From Cinclus cinclus (lineage: Eukaryota > Chordata > Aves > Passeriformes > Cinclidae), in the NCBI RefSeq assembly GCF_963662255.1, contig NC_085046.1, positions 50,855,797 to 50,919,796 of the forward strand: a DNA stretch of 64,000 bases, written 5' to 3'. The translations under genes were made by a program, and so were the position numbers. Below are positions 15,001 through 27,663 of this stretch, piece after piece; position 1 is the stretch's first letter, and the number at the start of each line of letters is the position of its first letter. The notes beneath the pieces were generated by a model. It made no database searches, had not been told where the DNA came from, and was given only the letters and a program-made list of their open reading frames with translations.

Positions 15001-15624
15001 ATTTTTTAGCAGAAAGTAATTTGATTTAGTTATAACTACAGTAGTAGTGGTACTAGGAATAACACCTCAAGGGATTAAGTCCTTTTCTCCTCTACTAGTG
15101 AGGTTAAATGTTAACTGCTTACATGAAATACCTGAAAATGTACTTCCATTTCTCAGAGACAGCTGTAAACCCTAGAAAGAAGCAAATGAAATACAGAACT
15201 CACTTCAAACAGGAAAGAAGGTGATGTTTTTAAGTATTAAAGATTTCAGCTACCCTTTTGCAGAATATTAGCTTGCATTCAAACTAAAAATTGTAGTGCT
15301 GACAGGCAACACTAATTGCTGGGAAATTCTTGATAATTGTTTTTCCAGATTTTTAAGTATTTAGGGTGTCCTACAGTGTTTCTTTCATATTTAGATTATT
15401 CAGGCAGATTGACAGTACAATGATACATAAATTTATTTCTTTCTATCAATTATCTTAGATATATGATAAGGGGGAATTTTTTCATTTCTAGGAGAAAATA
15501 TCTTTTTCTACTGGATTTTTGGAGCTAATAACAATGTCTATGCATTTCTCCAAATATGACTCTACTGTTCTTACTTCCTTCCACCTAGCAGTTTTTCTTT
15601 CCATTTGCCCATCAGTAAAAGAAC
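12016..15624. other. AT-rich non-coding stretch
   Basis: No element or gene recognised. The longest open frame (13445-13720, minus strand, 91 codons) has no recognisable domain. Poly-T and A/T-rich patches are scattered through it. Confidence 0.55.
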
Positions 15625-15629
15625 CATAT
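15625..15629. repeat. Target-site duplication CATAT, left copy
   Basis: CATAT directly precedes the left end of the LTR at 15630-16332 and is repeated exactly at 16333-16337. A 5-bp duplication is the trace of retroviral integration and fixes both ends of the LTR. Confidence 0.85.
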
Positions 15630-16332
15630 TATCTTGGTTTGAAAGACAGGTGTTTGCTAAGGAAAGCAGAAGCTTCCCTTTGGACTGAAAAAAACCCGTG
15701 ATTCTTCCGATTATTATAATTTTGGAATTAAGAGAGCTCTCAGGCAAAGATATGGGGGTAGGAATAACAGTTCTTTACTAGTGTATCTAACACGACAAAC
15801 AAGAACAACAACAGCTATGAAATTACCCACAAACAGAACAGTAACTCAGTCCCAGTGTTTTTTGGCTGCAGGCACCTTTTCCCTGAGCTGCAGTTCCCGG
15901 TGCTGGGGGCGGGCGGGTCCCGCAGAGCTGCAGGAGGGCTGGGGGTGATGGCAGAGCTGTCCCAGGGGGAGAGAGAGATGGAGAGAGAGCTCTCCGCTCA
16001 CGGTGTCGGTCCCGATGCTCAGCAGAATGCTGGATGGTGGTAGTTCACAGCGAAAAGACAGCAGGGCAGGGTCCGATGGTGGTTTCCCGACGCTGGGATG
16101 GCAGGGATGGGACACAGGCAGCGATCGTCCTTCTCGTCCGAACTCCGCGGGGGAAATGGGCCGAGGCCCAGCCTTCCGCTTCCTCTTCTGGCTGTTTGAA
16201 TCTCGTGGGGCTTCCCTCTTCCCTCCCATCCCCTCCCCCTTGTCACCAGGGCCCAGTCAACAGGTATCTTAGCATGACAATGGGGAAAATTCCACAGAGG
16301 GAAAAAAAATGGGAGAGAACTAACCCTCAACA
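15630..16332 (-). mobile_element. Solo LTR, family A copy 1
   Basis: A 703-bp element, near-identical in order to copies at 20575-21276 and 59644-60339 but inverted. Read on the minus strand it begins TGTTGAGGGTTAGTTCTCTC and ends AAACCAAGATA, where the other copies have CCAGGACA; the terminal CA has mutated to TA. A perfect CATAT duplication flanks it. The centre is GC- and CpG-rich compared with the AT-rich surroundings. An AGTAAA motif (reverse complement of 15774-15779) sits where a polyadenylation signal would be expected, followed by the conserved block containing CTTTGCCTGAGAGCTC, which I read as R-U5. No gag, pol or env flanks it, so it is a solo LTR left by recombination between the two LTRs of a provirus. 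A 5-bp duplication fits an ERVL-type element, but the class is an inference. Frames of about 125 codons inside are LTR sequence, not genes. Confidence 0.9.
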
Positions 16333-16337
16333 CATAT
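16333..16337. repeat. Target-site duplication CATAT, right copy
   Basis: Exact repeat of 15625-15629, immediately after the final CA of the LTR. Confidence 0.85.
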
Positions 16338-16579
16338 TCAGAAAAGGAAACCACCAGATTATTTTAATTAAAACCCTCCTCCAACAATATGAATTTATTT
16401 CTGTGTGTTACTGAAATGAAGAGCAAGTGAAAAATGAAAAGTATAAAGATCATTATGAGGTGAAGTTACTGAGATTAACATGTGATGTACAGATCCAGTT
16501 CTGCCACATATCTTCTGAACTTCTGTTAACCAGTCAAGTCACTTGAGTTCTCCTTACTCCAGCTGGCTTCACAATGAGG

Positions 16580-16615
<36 letters not shown>

Positions 16616-19600
16616 AAGGTTCTCTCTTCTCTCTGTAAGGTTCTTAACATCATGGAGCTCAGTCTTTTGACATTAATAATAGTCATCAGAACAATGAAAG
16701 TCACAGAGAACTCTTAAGAATTTCGATTTTAAAATAAAAAATCTGTATTATAAATATAATAACTAAATAGGAGTCCCTAGACCTTAAGATACCAAGGATT
16801 ATCCCATTCTCTCTAATATGTTTAGGAAAAGTTTCTTGCCTGTCTGTCCAGTGTTTATCATCAAAGTAAAATAATGTATTTCCTTGTCCTGTAAAGTGAA
16901 TTTCCAATTAAAATTCAACAGTGCAATCCCATTCAAAATAGATCTAATATAATTTGAAGTACATTAATTTGACTTGGTTACCTTTTTTGTTAATTAAACT
17001 GATGAGGCAATTTATTTGCTCATTCCAGACTTGACATTAAATGACATTTCATGTGACATCCGCTATTTTTATGCTAATTGAGTAACTTTTTATTTGTATA
17101 TACCAGGTTGATTTGTGTAGTACATAAGTGTCTGGGGGGAAAAAAAAAAGTAATATCTGCAAATAATAAGTAATCTAAGTGATTTACAAGTAGAGTTACT
17201 AGCATTTGGAGCACAGGTGGCTGTTTATTTTTAGATTTCCCAAGGACTATAGATGAACTGTCACTCCAAACTGCTATTTCAATAGCATTTTGGAAATCAG
17301 AAATACAGAATGCAATGATGGCTGTTTCTATATTAATGGCAGTTCTAAAAGTAGAGTTTCTTTCCACTAGTAGTTCTCACAGATCTAGGCCAGTCCTTGA
17401 GATTAAATGGTCACTGGCAATTTTTTGTCTTTATGAGTATTTGATATTTTATGAAAGAATGATTTTTTACTCCTATGAAGCAAATATTTTAATTCACTCT
17501 TTCATGGAACATGTGGAAATTCCTGTTGTTCATTGTATTTCAAACACTCTTAAGCACTGCAAAAATAAAAATACCATGATAGATGTAGCAGATATTTCTT
17601 TCAGCGTGAAATGTGGTATATCCATTATGTTTGGATAAGATTTTAATGGCATCATTACTGGCAAAATAAAACTAATCAGTAGTTTTTTATTCTGCATTAT
17701 CAACTGAGAAGAAATTCCTCATTCTGGTTTAAATTTTCAAAAAATCTAAAACAAACACCAGAAATAAACTCTTCCCTTTCCCAGCCTTAATGAATGTGCT
17801 TTGTGTTTGTTCATCAGCGTGGAATTCTGATATGATCTCTGTTATATGGTCTCTATTTCAACAGTAAGTGAAAAGGCTTTTCTTATCTGTGACACCCTGG
17901 GAATCACTTCCTGTTAACTTTCAGGATTTTTTGGTCCTGGGCAAAATATTCCTGTATCCAGATTTCTTCTCCATACAAAAGCAGTTAAAATGTGTAGCCA
18001 TTAATAGGAACATACTGAAATGTAAGTCCAAATTTCTCCTTTTCATAAAGGGTGTAATAAAATTTATGTTGGAACAAACTCCAGTCAAAAAAAAAGAAAA
18101 AAATCAAAACTAATGTAGTATTTTAGCATAACAGTTTCTAAAATTGCATATTAAATTAAAAATCCTTACCTAATGTGAGAAAAAGATACACATATTTCCA
18201 CTAATAATAGAGGCCTGATATCCCTGGGAAGATAAAGTAAGTAAACTAGTAGATATTTAATATTCTTTATATCAATGCTTAGTTCACTGGAGCTTTTGAC
18301 TGTGATGTACACATATTTTGAAGAGAGTGGCTTAAAGTGATTTAAGCATATTGTCTATACACTCTATTTGTTAAACAACTACACTGAGGAAAGAGTCAGG
18401 ATAGTTTTAAGGACTTTATTCAAATTAGGAATTAATCATTCAGAATTTCAAGACTTGTCTCTAAAGTGTGCTGGATTCCAAGCTAGGCTCCTACAACCAT
18501 TTTTGTATCCCTAAATCCTAAAAATTTTATACTTCAATATCACTGAAAAATTCATTAATGTTTTCCACAAGGAACAATGTTCTGTGATTTCTGCCCAGCC
18601 AAAGTATGTTGTTTTAACATGCAGCTGGAAACAAAATCCATATTTACTGTTACCTTATTTAATTACTCACATTCTCCACCATGCACTTCCGATGTGGCTG
18701 TCCACTTGTCACAATAGAAGATTACACTGTAAAATTTACAGTATGGAGAAAAAGAGTCATTGCAAACAGGTCAGTCTTTGATTCCATAAAAGCCTGAACC
18801 ACCTTTGCTTCAGCTGCTTTAAAGGAAAATCTAAACCTTAATTAGACCAAGGAAAAGACAGCATCTATGGTAATACTTGGACCTAAAACCCAAGACAAGG
18901 AGTAAGTGAATTGAGAAAATAAAGATTGGCCTAGGGTATCTAGCTCATTGATTTGAGTCTGTGTAAGGAAACAGGTTGCTAAGGATTTTGAATGCAAGAG
19001 AAAATATTTGAAAAAGACATCAATTTGATATATCAAATCTCTGAACCTGCTAAACAACAATTCAGTGCTTCAAATTTTAATAGTGTTTGGCATAAAAAAA
19101 GATAACAGTGGTGAAGGAGAATGATATACTTGCATGAGCAATTTTTTCCTTTATTTTAAGAAATGCTACAATCAGCAAAGACATGCAAGAAATTCTAACA
19201 CTGGAGGAGAGCTGAGTTGTTTTGGATTGCACGAATGGTGTTGCAAGTATGGGAAACAAAACAAGGCACGAAGATGGTATGGAAAAAAACCTGCTGACCA
19301 AGTTTTTCTTCATTCTGCCACATTGTGAGGTATCACTAGCAAGTTAAGAAACTAATGTTACTGCAGCCACTTCTTTTACTTACCAATACTTCACCACTGT
19401 TGATTTTAAGCCTGTCCAAGTAACAATATTCCTTTGCATGAAAAAAACATATTAGAAAAGGATGACATAAATATCAGTACAACATCAACCAATTAATGAA
19501 AAATTTAAGAGCAATTCTTTCCCAGAGAAAAAGTAGTGTTCTAGGGTCATGCAATTACAGCACTTACATTTTGTTCTGGTGAAGCTGTTTGATGCATTTT

Positions 19601-20574
19601 CAAACATGTTTGAAATAACATCACTTTGAAAGTTGTTTGAGTTCAGTTTTTTTATCTGACACTCAGGACCTGGTTTTGACAAATAGAAAAAAGTAATGGA
19701 AGTGAAAGGATAAGTATGGAGATTGAAGCTGGTTTGCCTTTTCAGGCACTGAAAGGCTATGTGTTCTGACCTTTATCATGTTCATCTTCCCTCCCTTCCA
19801 ATTCTGTCTGATTGGTCTTCTTTCTCTCTTCAGCTATCTAGTCCAGAATGTCTGTTCCACCATGCTAATAACTCAACTTTTCCATGACTTTCATATTTGG
19901 CCATGAGTGGAGTGGACTCTATTTATTCTCAGACATTTCTTCCTATTGCTCTTGTGGAGTGAAACATACAACATCAATGCAAACAGAAAAAGTTTCTTTC
20001 TTGTCTCCATTTTCCATTAATTTCTACATTTGGCTCATAGCTCCTTTCCTCCTGCCCCTTTTGCCCATTTTCTCCTCCACACAGAGTTAATTGTTACTAT
20101 ATCTCATCCTAAATTCACCACAATCATCTGCTTCTACTGTTCTTGTTCTTCCACTAAAAGTTTTGAATTAAAATCTTGAAACCAGACTTTTTATCCATGA
20201 AAATTGCTATATGTCGGTCTTCTTTTCAAGCTGTAATACACTGCTTTCTGACTAGAAACTGGTCCCCAACATTTCAATATCTTTTTCTGCCACTTTGGTT
20301 TTCTACACAAAAATATGTTCTCCTAGGAAGAAAAGTACAGGAAACTCATGAGGAGTTATTTGATTCCCAGTTTCTCTCCTTTTCCCATTCTTCTCTAACT
20401 CCTTTCATTTAGTTACCGAAGCAATCCACAATCACTTAATGTTTCTCTTGTCAGCTTTCTAAGCCAACTCATTTCTGGTTTATTTGTTCTTAATCTTTTC
20501 TTTCTCTCTCTTTATATAGAACATACATATATATATCTTCATATGGAAGATATGGACCTCACTTTAAACCCTTC
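16338..20574. other. AT-rich spacer between two inverted family A LTRs
   Basis: No gene recognised. It contains an (AT)n microsatellite at 16584-16612 and otherwise unique-looking AT-rich sequence. Frames of up to 107 codons (17315-17638) have no recognisable domain. No retroviral gag, pol or env remnant was seen, so the two flanking LTRs are not the ends of one provirus; their inverted orientation excludes this as well. Confidence 0.6.
16584..16612. repeat. (AT)n microsatellite
   Basis: About 14 uninterrupted AT dinucleotides ending at TAATAAAGG. Likely length-polymorphic and able to form a cruciform. Confidence 0.95.
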
Positions 20575-21276
20575 TGTTGGGGGTTGGTTCTCTCCTTTTT
20601 CCCTCTGTGGAATTTTCCCCATTGTCATGCTAAGATACCTGTTGACTGGGCCCTGGTGACAAGGGGGAGGGGACGGGAGGGAAGAGGTAAGCCCCGCGAG
20701 ATTCAAACAGCCAGAAGAGGAAGCGGAAGGCTGGGCCTCGGCCCATTTCCCCCGCGGAGTTCGGACAAGAAGGACGATCGCCGCCTCAGACCCATCTCCG
20801 CTATCCAGCGTCGGGAACCATCCTCACTGCTGTCGGACCTGCCCTGCTGTCTTCTCACTTTAACCTGCCATCATCCAGCACTCTGCTGAGCACTCAGACC
20901 CACACCGTGAGCGGAGGGCTCTCTCTCCATCTCTCTCTTCCCCTGGGACAGCGCTGCCATCACCCCCAGCCCTCCTGCGGCTCTGCGGGACCCGCCCGCC
21001 CCCAGCACCGGGAACTGCAGCTCAGGGAAAAGGTGCCTGCAGCCAGAAAGGGACTGGGACTGAGTTGCTGTTCTGTTTGTGGGTAATTTCATCATTGTTT
21101 TTGTTCTTGTTTGTCTTGTTAGATATACTAGTAAAGAATTGTTATTCCTACCCTCATATCTTTGCCTGAGAGCTCCCTTAATTTCAAAATCATAAAAATC
21201 TGAAGGATCACGTTTTTTCAGTCCAAAGGGAAGCTTCTGCTTTCCTTAGCAAACACCTGTCTTTCAAACCAGGACA
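20575..21276 (+). mobile_element. Solo LTR, family A copy 2
   Basis: A 702-bp LTR in sense orientation, beginning TGTTGGGGGTTGGTTCTCTC and ending AAACCAGGACA, so it has canonical TG...CA ends. It aligns along its full length with copies 1 and 3, with scattered substitutions and a few small indels (well over 90% alike by eye). Landmarks are the CCCTCTGTGGAATTTTCCCC block near the 5' end, a CpG-rich centre around CCCCCGCGGAGTTCGGAC, AGTAAA at 21130-21135 as a candidate polyadenylation signal, and the downstream CTTTGCCTGAGAGCTC block. Unlike copy 1, the flanking five bases do not match (CCTTC before, CGATC after), so the duplication has decayed or was lost by recombination. No internal viral genes remain. 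Confidence 0.88.
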
Positions 21277-24200
21277 CGATCCTAGAACTTCTGCCTTCCA
21301 AGAGTGTTTAACATATTACGGATGATGTGCTTAATCAGCCCAAACTTATTTATTTATTTATTTTACTTATTCATAAATTTAATGTTATTTTTAAGTCTTG
21401 TCTAGAAGCTACAATAAAAAATCAGAAAACAAGATATAAGTACAGAGAGCTTCAGGATACATTTCAATCCTTAATAAGTTTAAACATCCATGTGATACCA
21501 TTGTGCCTGCTCATGTTGGCAAGTCCCTTGGCACTGCTTACATGGCACATATCAGCTCCGAGTGCCCCATTTGAAAACATTACTTGAGATCCAACATCAT
21601 ATTTTAAGCGGCCTTAAAACTAAGCATAAACAAAATTATAAGCTAAAACTATACATAAGCTAAAACTGCACAAGAAACATTGAAAAACAATAGGATTTAT
21701 AGAGCTTAAACCAAAAAATTATTTGGAAAATTCTTATCAGAACAGAAACATGATGAACTGTTGCAATTTCCAATATTAAAATTTCACTAAGCACTTTCTG
21801 TGAACACCCAGCCAATGTAATACTCTGCCTCTTAAAATACAATAAGAGCATGTCTCTATCAATAACATCATCCAACACTAATCATAGAGTGAGCAGGAAT
21901 TTTCTGAACACACACATGTATCTTGGAGAGCAGATTTCATTTACCATACTCCTTGTTATTGCACTTCCATTCTTTTCCTAAATACACTGCCAAGCACTAA
22001 TGAGAATATCTCATTATTTGGCACCAGGTACAACAGACCACTAGACATTGAACTGAGGAATCCAAATAACGTGGTACTTTTGTTCATCAAATCAAAATTT
22101 AAGGTTGCATTTCCACCAAGACCTCCAAATTACAAGACTAGCAAAACTTTTCTAATTGAGAATTTAATTTTCCAATGATTGTTTAATGACCTCTACTTCC
22201 CTCGGATTTTCAAAGAACAGTATTTTCCATTACTTAATCATATATGTCAGCAACTTTTTTTCGATTTCCCTAGTCACAATCACAAGATTGTCTTGTTTCT
22301 GATTACAGCTTGCTCTACCTGGGGATAGAAGAAACACTTCCACCATGCTTGAAAAGATTGAAGTGGTTAGCAAATATGTAAGTACTTTCTGTATTGGCTT
22401 CAGTATCACATTTATAAAATATATCGACCATCTGGCATTGAGTTCGGTGCCAAACCACTAAGCTCAACCCGCTCCTTGACAATAAGCTTGTCATTATCCT
22501 TCTAGCTATTTAATCTTAAAACAAGAGGTGGAAATCTTTGTACAAAAAGATTTGTGTGCAACAGAGCATCTAAATGACCCACGCTAATGAAAAGTGTAAG
22601 ATTAACCTTTTTATTGATATATGTGCAAAGTAAGACTCTTCTCTGATCATTTTAATTATTTATATGTACAAAGCAAGTGTATCTATTACAATTCTCTGAC
22701 CTATTCAAGACTTCTCCAAAAGACAAGATACACAGAAGTCAGACAAGGATGTGAACAAATGAATACAACTTTGCTTATGGCTCTGTTTTGACTGTGTAGT
22801 CGGACCAGATAGTGCCTAAAAAACCTTTACAGTCTTTTGGTTTTTCCTTCTCATGATTCTTACTCTATAGTACACTACTTAGATTTTGCACAAGCAAAAA
22901 ATGAACACAAAAAGTCAAGCCAAAGAACTTTTCATCAAGAGGGATAAGATTGTTCAGAGGCCTAGGGAAAGAGAATATCTTACAGTATAACTGTTTACTT
23001 CATGACTCAAATTCCACCTTTGTACTTTTGCAGTCATCATCAAGTAAATGCCTAAGGATAACATGCAAGGACTTATTATAGCTACCTGTTAAACACTTAA
23101 GTATCTGCTACATTTTTGAGAAGAATATGAATTCAACTAATGAAATTAATCGGACATTAATAATTTACAGGAAGTGGATTCAGAATTCATATCTGTGAAG
23201 CAAGATGTTGATAAGCCATCTCTGTAGGGATCCTTGACTTTCAAATTTGCTCTTGTAGACATAAAAAATTCCATCTTTATATTGCACTCTGAGGCTTGTG
23301 AGGATAATTTGAGTAGGATTCATCAGGATATAAAATCTGATTTTAAAATATATTGATGCGACATTGTTCTTGACATAATTATTTCATAGAATCGGAACTC
23401 TCCCTTATATTCACCAAAAAATAGTAGCTATAAGTAGCTGTTACTGTCCTGTACAAGAGCAAATTGTCTTAAACTTTTATATAGGACTTGAACCTTGAAC
23501 CTCTGTAGAAGACCTGATGCTATTATAGGACTTATCTGAAATCTTAATTGAACATAATACTCAGTTCCTGCTATTTCTCAGTTGTTAAGATATTAAAATA
23601 AAGCACAGCTCCATGGATCTTATTCAGATTTAGAAACCAATAGCAGCATGCCTTTTGCAAACACAATTAGCATATCTGCATCTGATTCCTTCTTTTACCT
23701 TTTGGTTTAGGACAAACTACTGCCAGATTTTCTCCTCCAACTCCTTATTTTGTTGAAAGACAAGTAAAGCAACATAGGATTTAATGAAAATGAATATAAT
23801 GTAATATTTCTAGGGCTCCAAATCCCTGAACAGACTTTTACTTAAGTACTAATGCTGAATTTTTACATTTCTTCATATTTTAGGCATTCAAAGAATTCTG
23901 ATGAAATGACAACCATAATGAACATAATTTAAATTCATTGTCAAGTTATTATATTTAAGGTTACAAAAATAGTCACAGGGGTCTTTGCTTTCTGGTGACA
24001 AACATTTCAATAATATATTGAATTTTAGCACTCAAGGCCGTATTCTGGCACACTCATAAGAGACTCCATTTGCACAAAGTTACTAATCATCTATTTCTAT
24101 ATGCTTTGCAAAAGTGATAATACACGACTGCTAAGTAGCACAAGTAACAAATAGCATGTTGTTCCCTATTCACTGCTTATATTTTTAAGCACATTCATTG

Positions 24201-27200
24201 TTCATGAGAGGTGGCACACTGACAACCTTGCAGGATATTTTTTTTCTGTTATAAAGTGCAAGCAGGACTGTGTCAATACGCCTTTTTTTCCCCAACAGTA
24301 CTCTTCTGCAGTGCTTGCTTTAGTGATCACAGACACCTGTCATTTACATCAGTTTAAAGGAAATTAATCTGTGATTGTGCCATGCTAGATATAATCTTAA
24401 TTTGGCAAAGATGGTCTAGAAACACATTTCAGAATTTTCCCATTCAGTGGTTGAGGTCTCTTGTCAACGGTAAAGACTTCATAAAGCCACCAATGAAAGC
24501 AATAATTTGCAGTCCCTTATTTTGTTCTGGAGACCTAATCTTTGACATTGGTTTTGCTGTTCACCTATTATTGCTTTTCACCTAATACATCTACCTTGAA
24601 GAGAAGGCTTCCAGTACAGATTATCCAAAACAAATAGAAAAGATTTTACAGTTTAGATAAGTGATATACTTATATGAAGATAATTTTTTTACTCTAATAA
24701 TAACCTCCCTGTCTTCAAAGTGGACTCTTAGTTCCTACACAAGTACTGCATTTAAAGCTTGCTTCAAGTGGGGTGAATCCCAGGGAGATAGCTATACAGC
24801 AGTGCTGTAGGGATACTCCAACCTTCACCTATGCCTCACGAGGTATAATTTGCCTTCACTTTATTATAACATGGCTCCACCAAGTCAAATGTCTAAGTAA
24901 TACATTACTTTTTGAAAGCACAGAAAAGTCTTGCACAAGACAAAAAAAGCTTTACAGTTTTTCTTTCAATCTACTTTCTCCATTAAAAAAAAGAAAGAAA
25001 TTTAATTCTTCTGCCTTCTCTTTGTCCTTTCTTCCAAAGTAAATGAGTAACAGACTAAACAGTAACATGTAAGAAACAATGCTGTTCCTACTGATATGGT
25101 GGACCTCTTCTGAGAGGAGCAGATCAGATCAGCAAGCAGATGCTGCCAATGCACATATGCAAACACAGAAGCTAATACAGCCTTCCCTTTTATAAACATA
25201 GGCTGTTTCTACATAGAATCCTGTTAACCTTGTCTCAGAAGGTTGCCAGCAACCCATTCACAAGACAGATTGGAAGCTCCATAAGGAATACAGTAGGAAT
25301 TCTCTATGCTTGATTATTCATGAGGCTTCGTGCATATTCAGGAAATGAGTAAAAACTGAGTCAAGATTAAATTCTCCTCAGCAAATTCATTAGGTTTGTC
25401 ACAGGACCACAGAAGGACACAGCCTCTGAGGAGGCTGAATCACACTCATCTGTAGTTTGAGCATCCTCAGTTTTCATTTGGAGACGTGTCTTGGCAGGAC
25501 ACCTTCACTTATGCTGAATTTCACAACTCTTCATGTGAACAGCCCCTGCTAATCAGAGTTCACATAGATGTTGCTCAGTTAGCTGAACTAACTCTTTACT
25601 CCTCTCTGGATAAACTATTTATTAATAACCCAGATAATACTAGGAAAAATGGAAGAAAATATAGATACATACCTTTCCTACATATTTCTTCAGGCTTTCT
25701 GAAGTACTAAATCAATTTACAGCAGTGTGTAAATTTTCTGTACTATAATCAATAATGCTTTAAAAAGTCAGCACTTTTCAGTGCTTAAGTAACTCAAGAA
25801 AACACTTCAAAAAACTACAAGCATGCTTGTAGAAAGCTGAACTTGGTGATTACCGCCAGCCCAAGGATAAAACATGTTTTACTAGTTCAAAAATATTTTA
25901 TTTAATGAAAAGCAAAACTAGGAGCAGCTGAAAATTAGGTCTTGTACAGTACACTGTTATGTATAATTGACATAGGTACTCCATGCACTGTGCATTTTAG
26001 ATAGATGTGTGGCAAGCTTATAAATAAGTATACCAGGAGCTCCATGCTATTTAAAGACGTAGCTAAATCATGTGCTAGGGTTCCAAATATACACAAATGA
26101 ATCTTACTTTTCAATGTCCAAATGTGGAGGGCATATATGTTTTGTAGCATAATACTAGAGTATAAATTACATGTCAGTGAATTCCTATGGCCTCCAAAAT
26201 GCCAGTTCACACCCTGGTGTGAACTCTTAGGGTTAAGCAGCAGCCATCATGGGCTACTCTTCTTCAGTTTGGAAGCTCAGCTACAATTTTGACCATGTCT
26301 CAAACACAGAATCATGTACTGTCTGTTTCAGCCTGCTTAGTTAATACAAGTAGTTAACCACTAAATTGTAGTTAACCCCGGAGGAAGGAAATGAGTTATT
26401 AATCTTCCTTCTGTGAAAATCTTGCAGCAAGTGATATCAGAATGTACATCTTAATCTACAGCATCAAGACTTGTGCATACAACTTCTAATATTGTTCTGA
26501 GCTAGATTTACATAATGACATTTTTAGTAAGTATGCAGTCTCATCCTACCTTTCCCTTACAGGTTGCAGGAAAGCACATTCTCATGACCTTGAGATCCAG
26601 TAGAGCCCTCTAAATGCAGCAATGGATGAACTTCTGTACTACAATATGAATTGTCATGTTTCAGTTTAGGAAGCATAATTTAGGAATGAAAATTTCAGCA
26701 TACAACAATTTTTCACTACAGCACTTTCATTTTAGGAGATTGAGCTACTTCTTTCTGTGAACTTCAGCCTAAATCCCATGGCTGATGCTTTCTACATACT
26801 TCCTTAGATTTTTTTTTTTCATATGGGCTTGTAAAGTCACCACATAACTTTCAGTGTAAAAATTCACACAAGAGGTTTCAGCATCTTTTTTTAAGGTTAA
26901 AGTTAGGATGAGAAAATTCTACTGCAAAATAGAGTGAGTTAGTTCAAGTTAAACATTCAAATAAAAGTAGGTTCTGCAACCAAACAAAAAGGAAACAGAA
27001 AATTCTGTATGATATAAGAATTGAAGGCAGTCCTGGTCTCTGCACACTCTCTTCTAGTCACTACTGAATATTATTCTGATGTATGTAGACGACTGATTAT
27101 TTTATTGAAGTAATTAATCAAATAATGACTACACTTGTGTGTTCAATTATAGTCTTTATGGTTGATTAATCTTTATAATACATGTCATTACTGGCTCTAT

Positions 27201-27464
27201 TTTTTTTCCACCCAAGGCAAAGAAGGCCAATGTAAAAAATGAGAAGATAGCTGTAACAAACTTGTATATTTAGAAGGTAAGGTAACAATGTTAAAGACAC
27301 ATTTTTCAGTGTCAGAAATATTGGTTTGCTTACTGAAGATGAAAAAGAAAATGCACAGTTGCTAAACATAAAATTCCTTTGCAGCAACACCAACTTGCTT
27401 TTTAGACATTAGAAAGCAGGGGGGTTTAATAGTCATAATGTACCTAAGCTTTCCTGAAATAATA

Positions 27465-27529
27465 GGGAAAGAAAGAGAAAAGAAAAGAAAAGAAAAGAAA
27501 AGAAAAGAAAAGAAAAGAAAAGAAAAGAA

Positions 27530-27585
<56 letters not shown>

Positions 27586-27663
27586 AAAGAAAGACAGAAA
27601 GAAAGAAAGAAAAAGAAAGAAAGAAAGAAAGAAAAGAAAGAAAGAAAGAAAGAAAGAGAAAAA
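27465..27663 (+). repeat. Polypurine (GAAAA)n/(GAAA)n tract
   Basis: About 200 bp of pure purine on the plus strand with one interrupting C (in AAGACAGAAAG near 27594). The left part is mainly AAAAG pentamers, the right part mainly GAAA tetramers with occasional pentamers. Such mirror-repeat purine tracts can form triplex (H-DNA) and are hypermutable in length. The lysine/arginine/glutamate-rich reading frame and its serine/phenylalanine-rich antisense frame are products of the repeat. Confidence 0.97.

Noticed and set aside
15846..16414. Overlapping frames of 60-127 codons on both strands
   Set aside because: They lie in a GC-rich solo LTR and recur at the other LTR copies with different breaks. 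No viral or host domain is visible, and stop codons are simply rarer in GC-rich DNA.
15630..21276. The two LTRs at 15.6 and 20.6 kb as ends of one provirus
   Set aside because: They are in opposite orientation, copy 1 has its own target duplication, and the spacer has no gag, pol or env trace.
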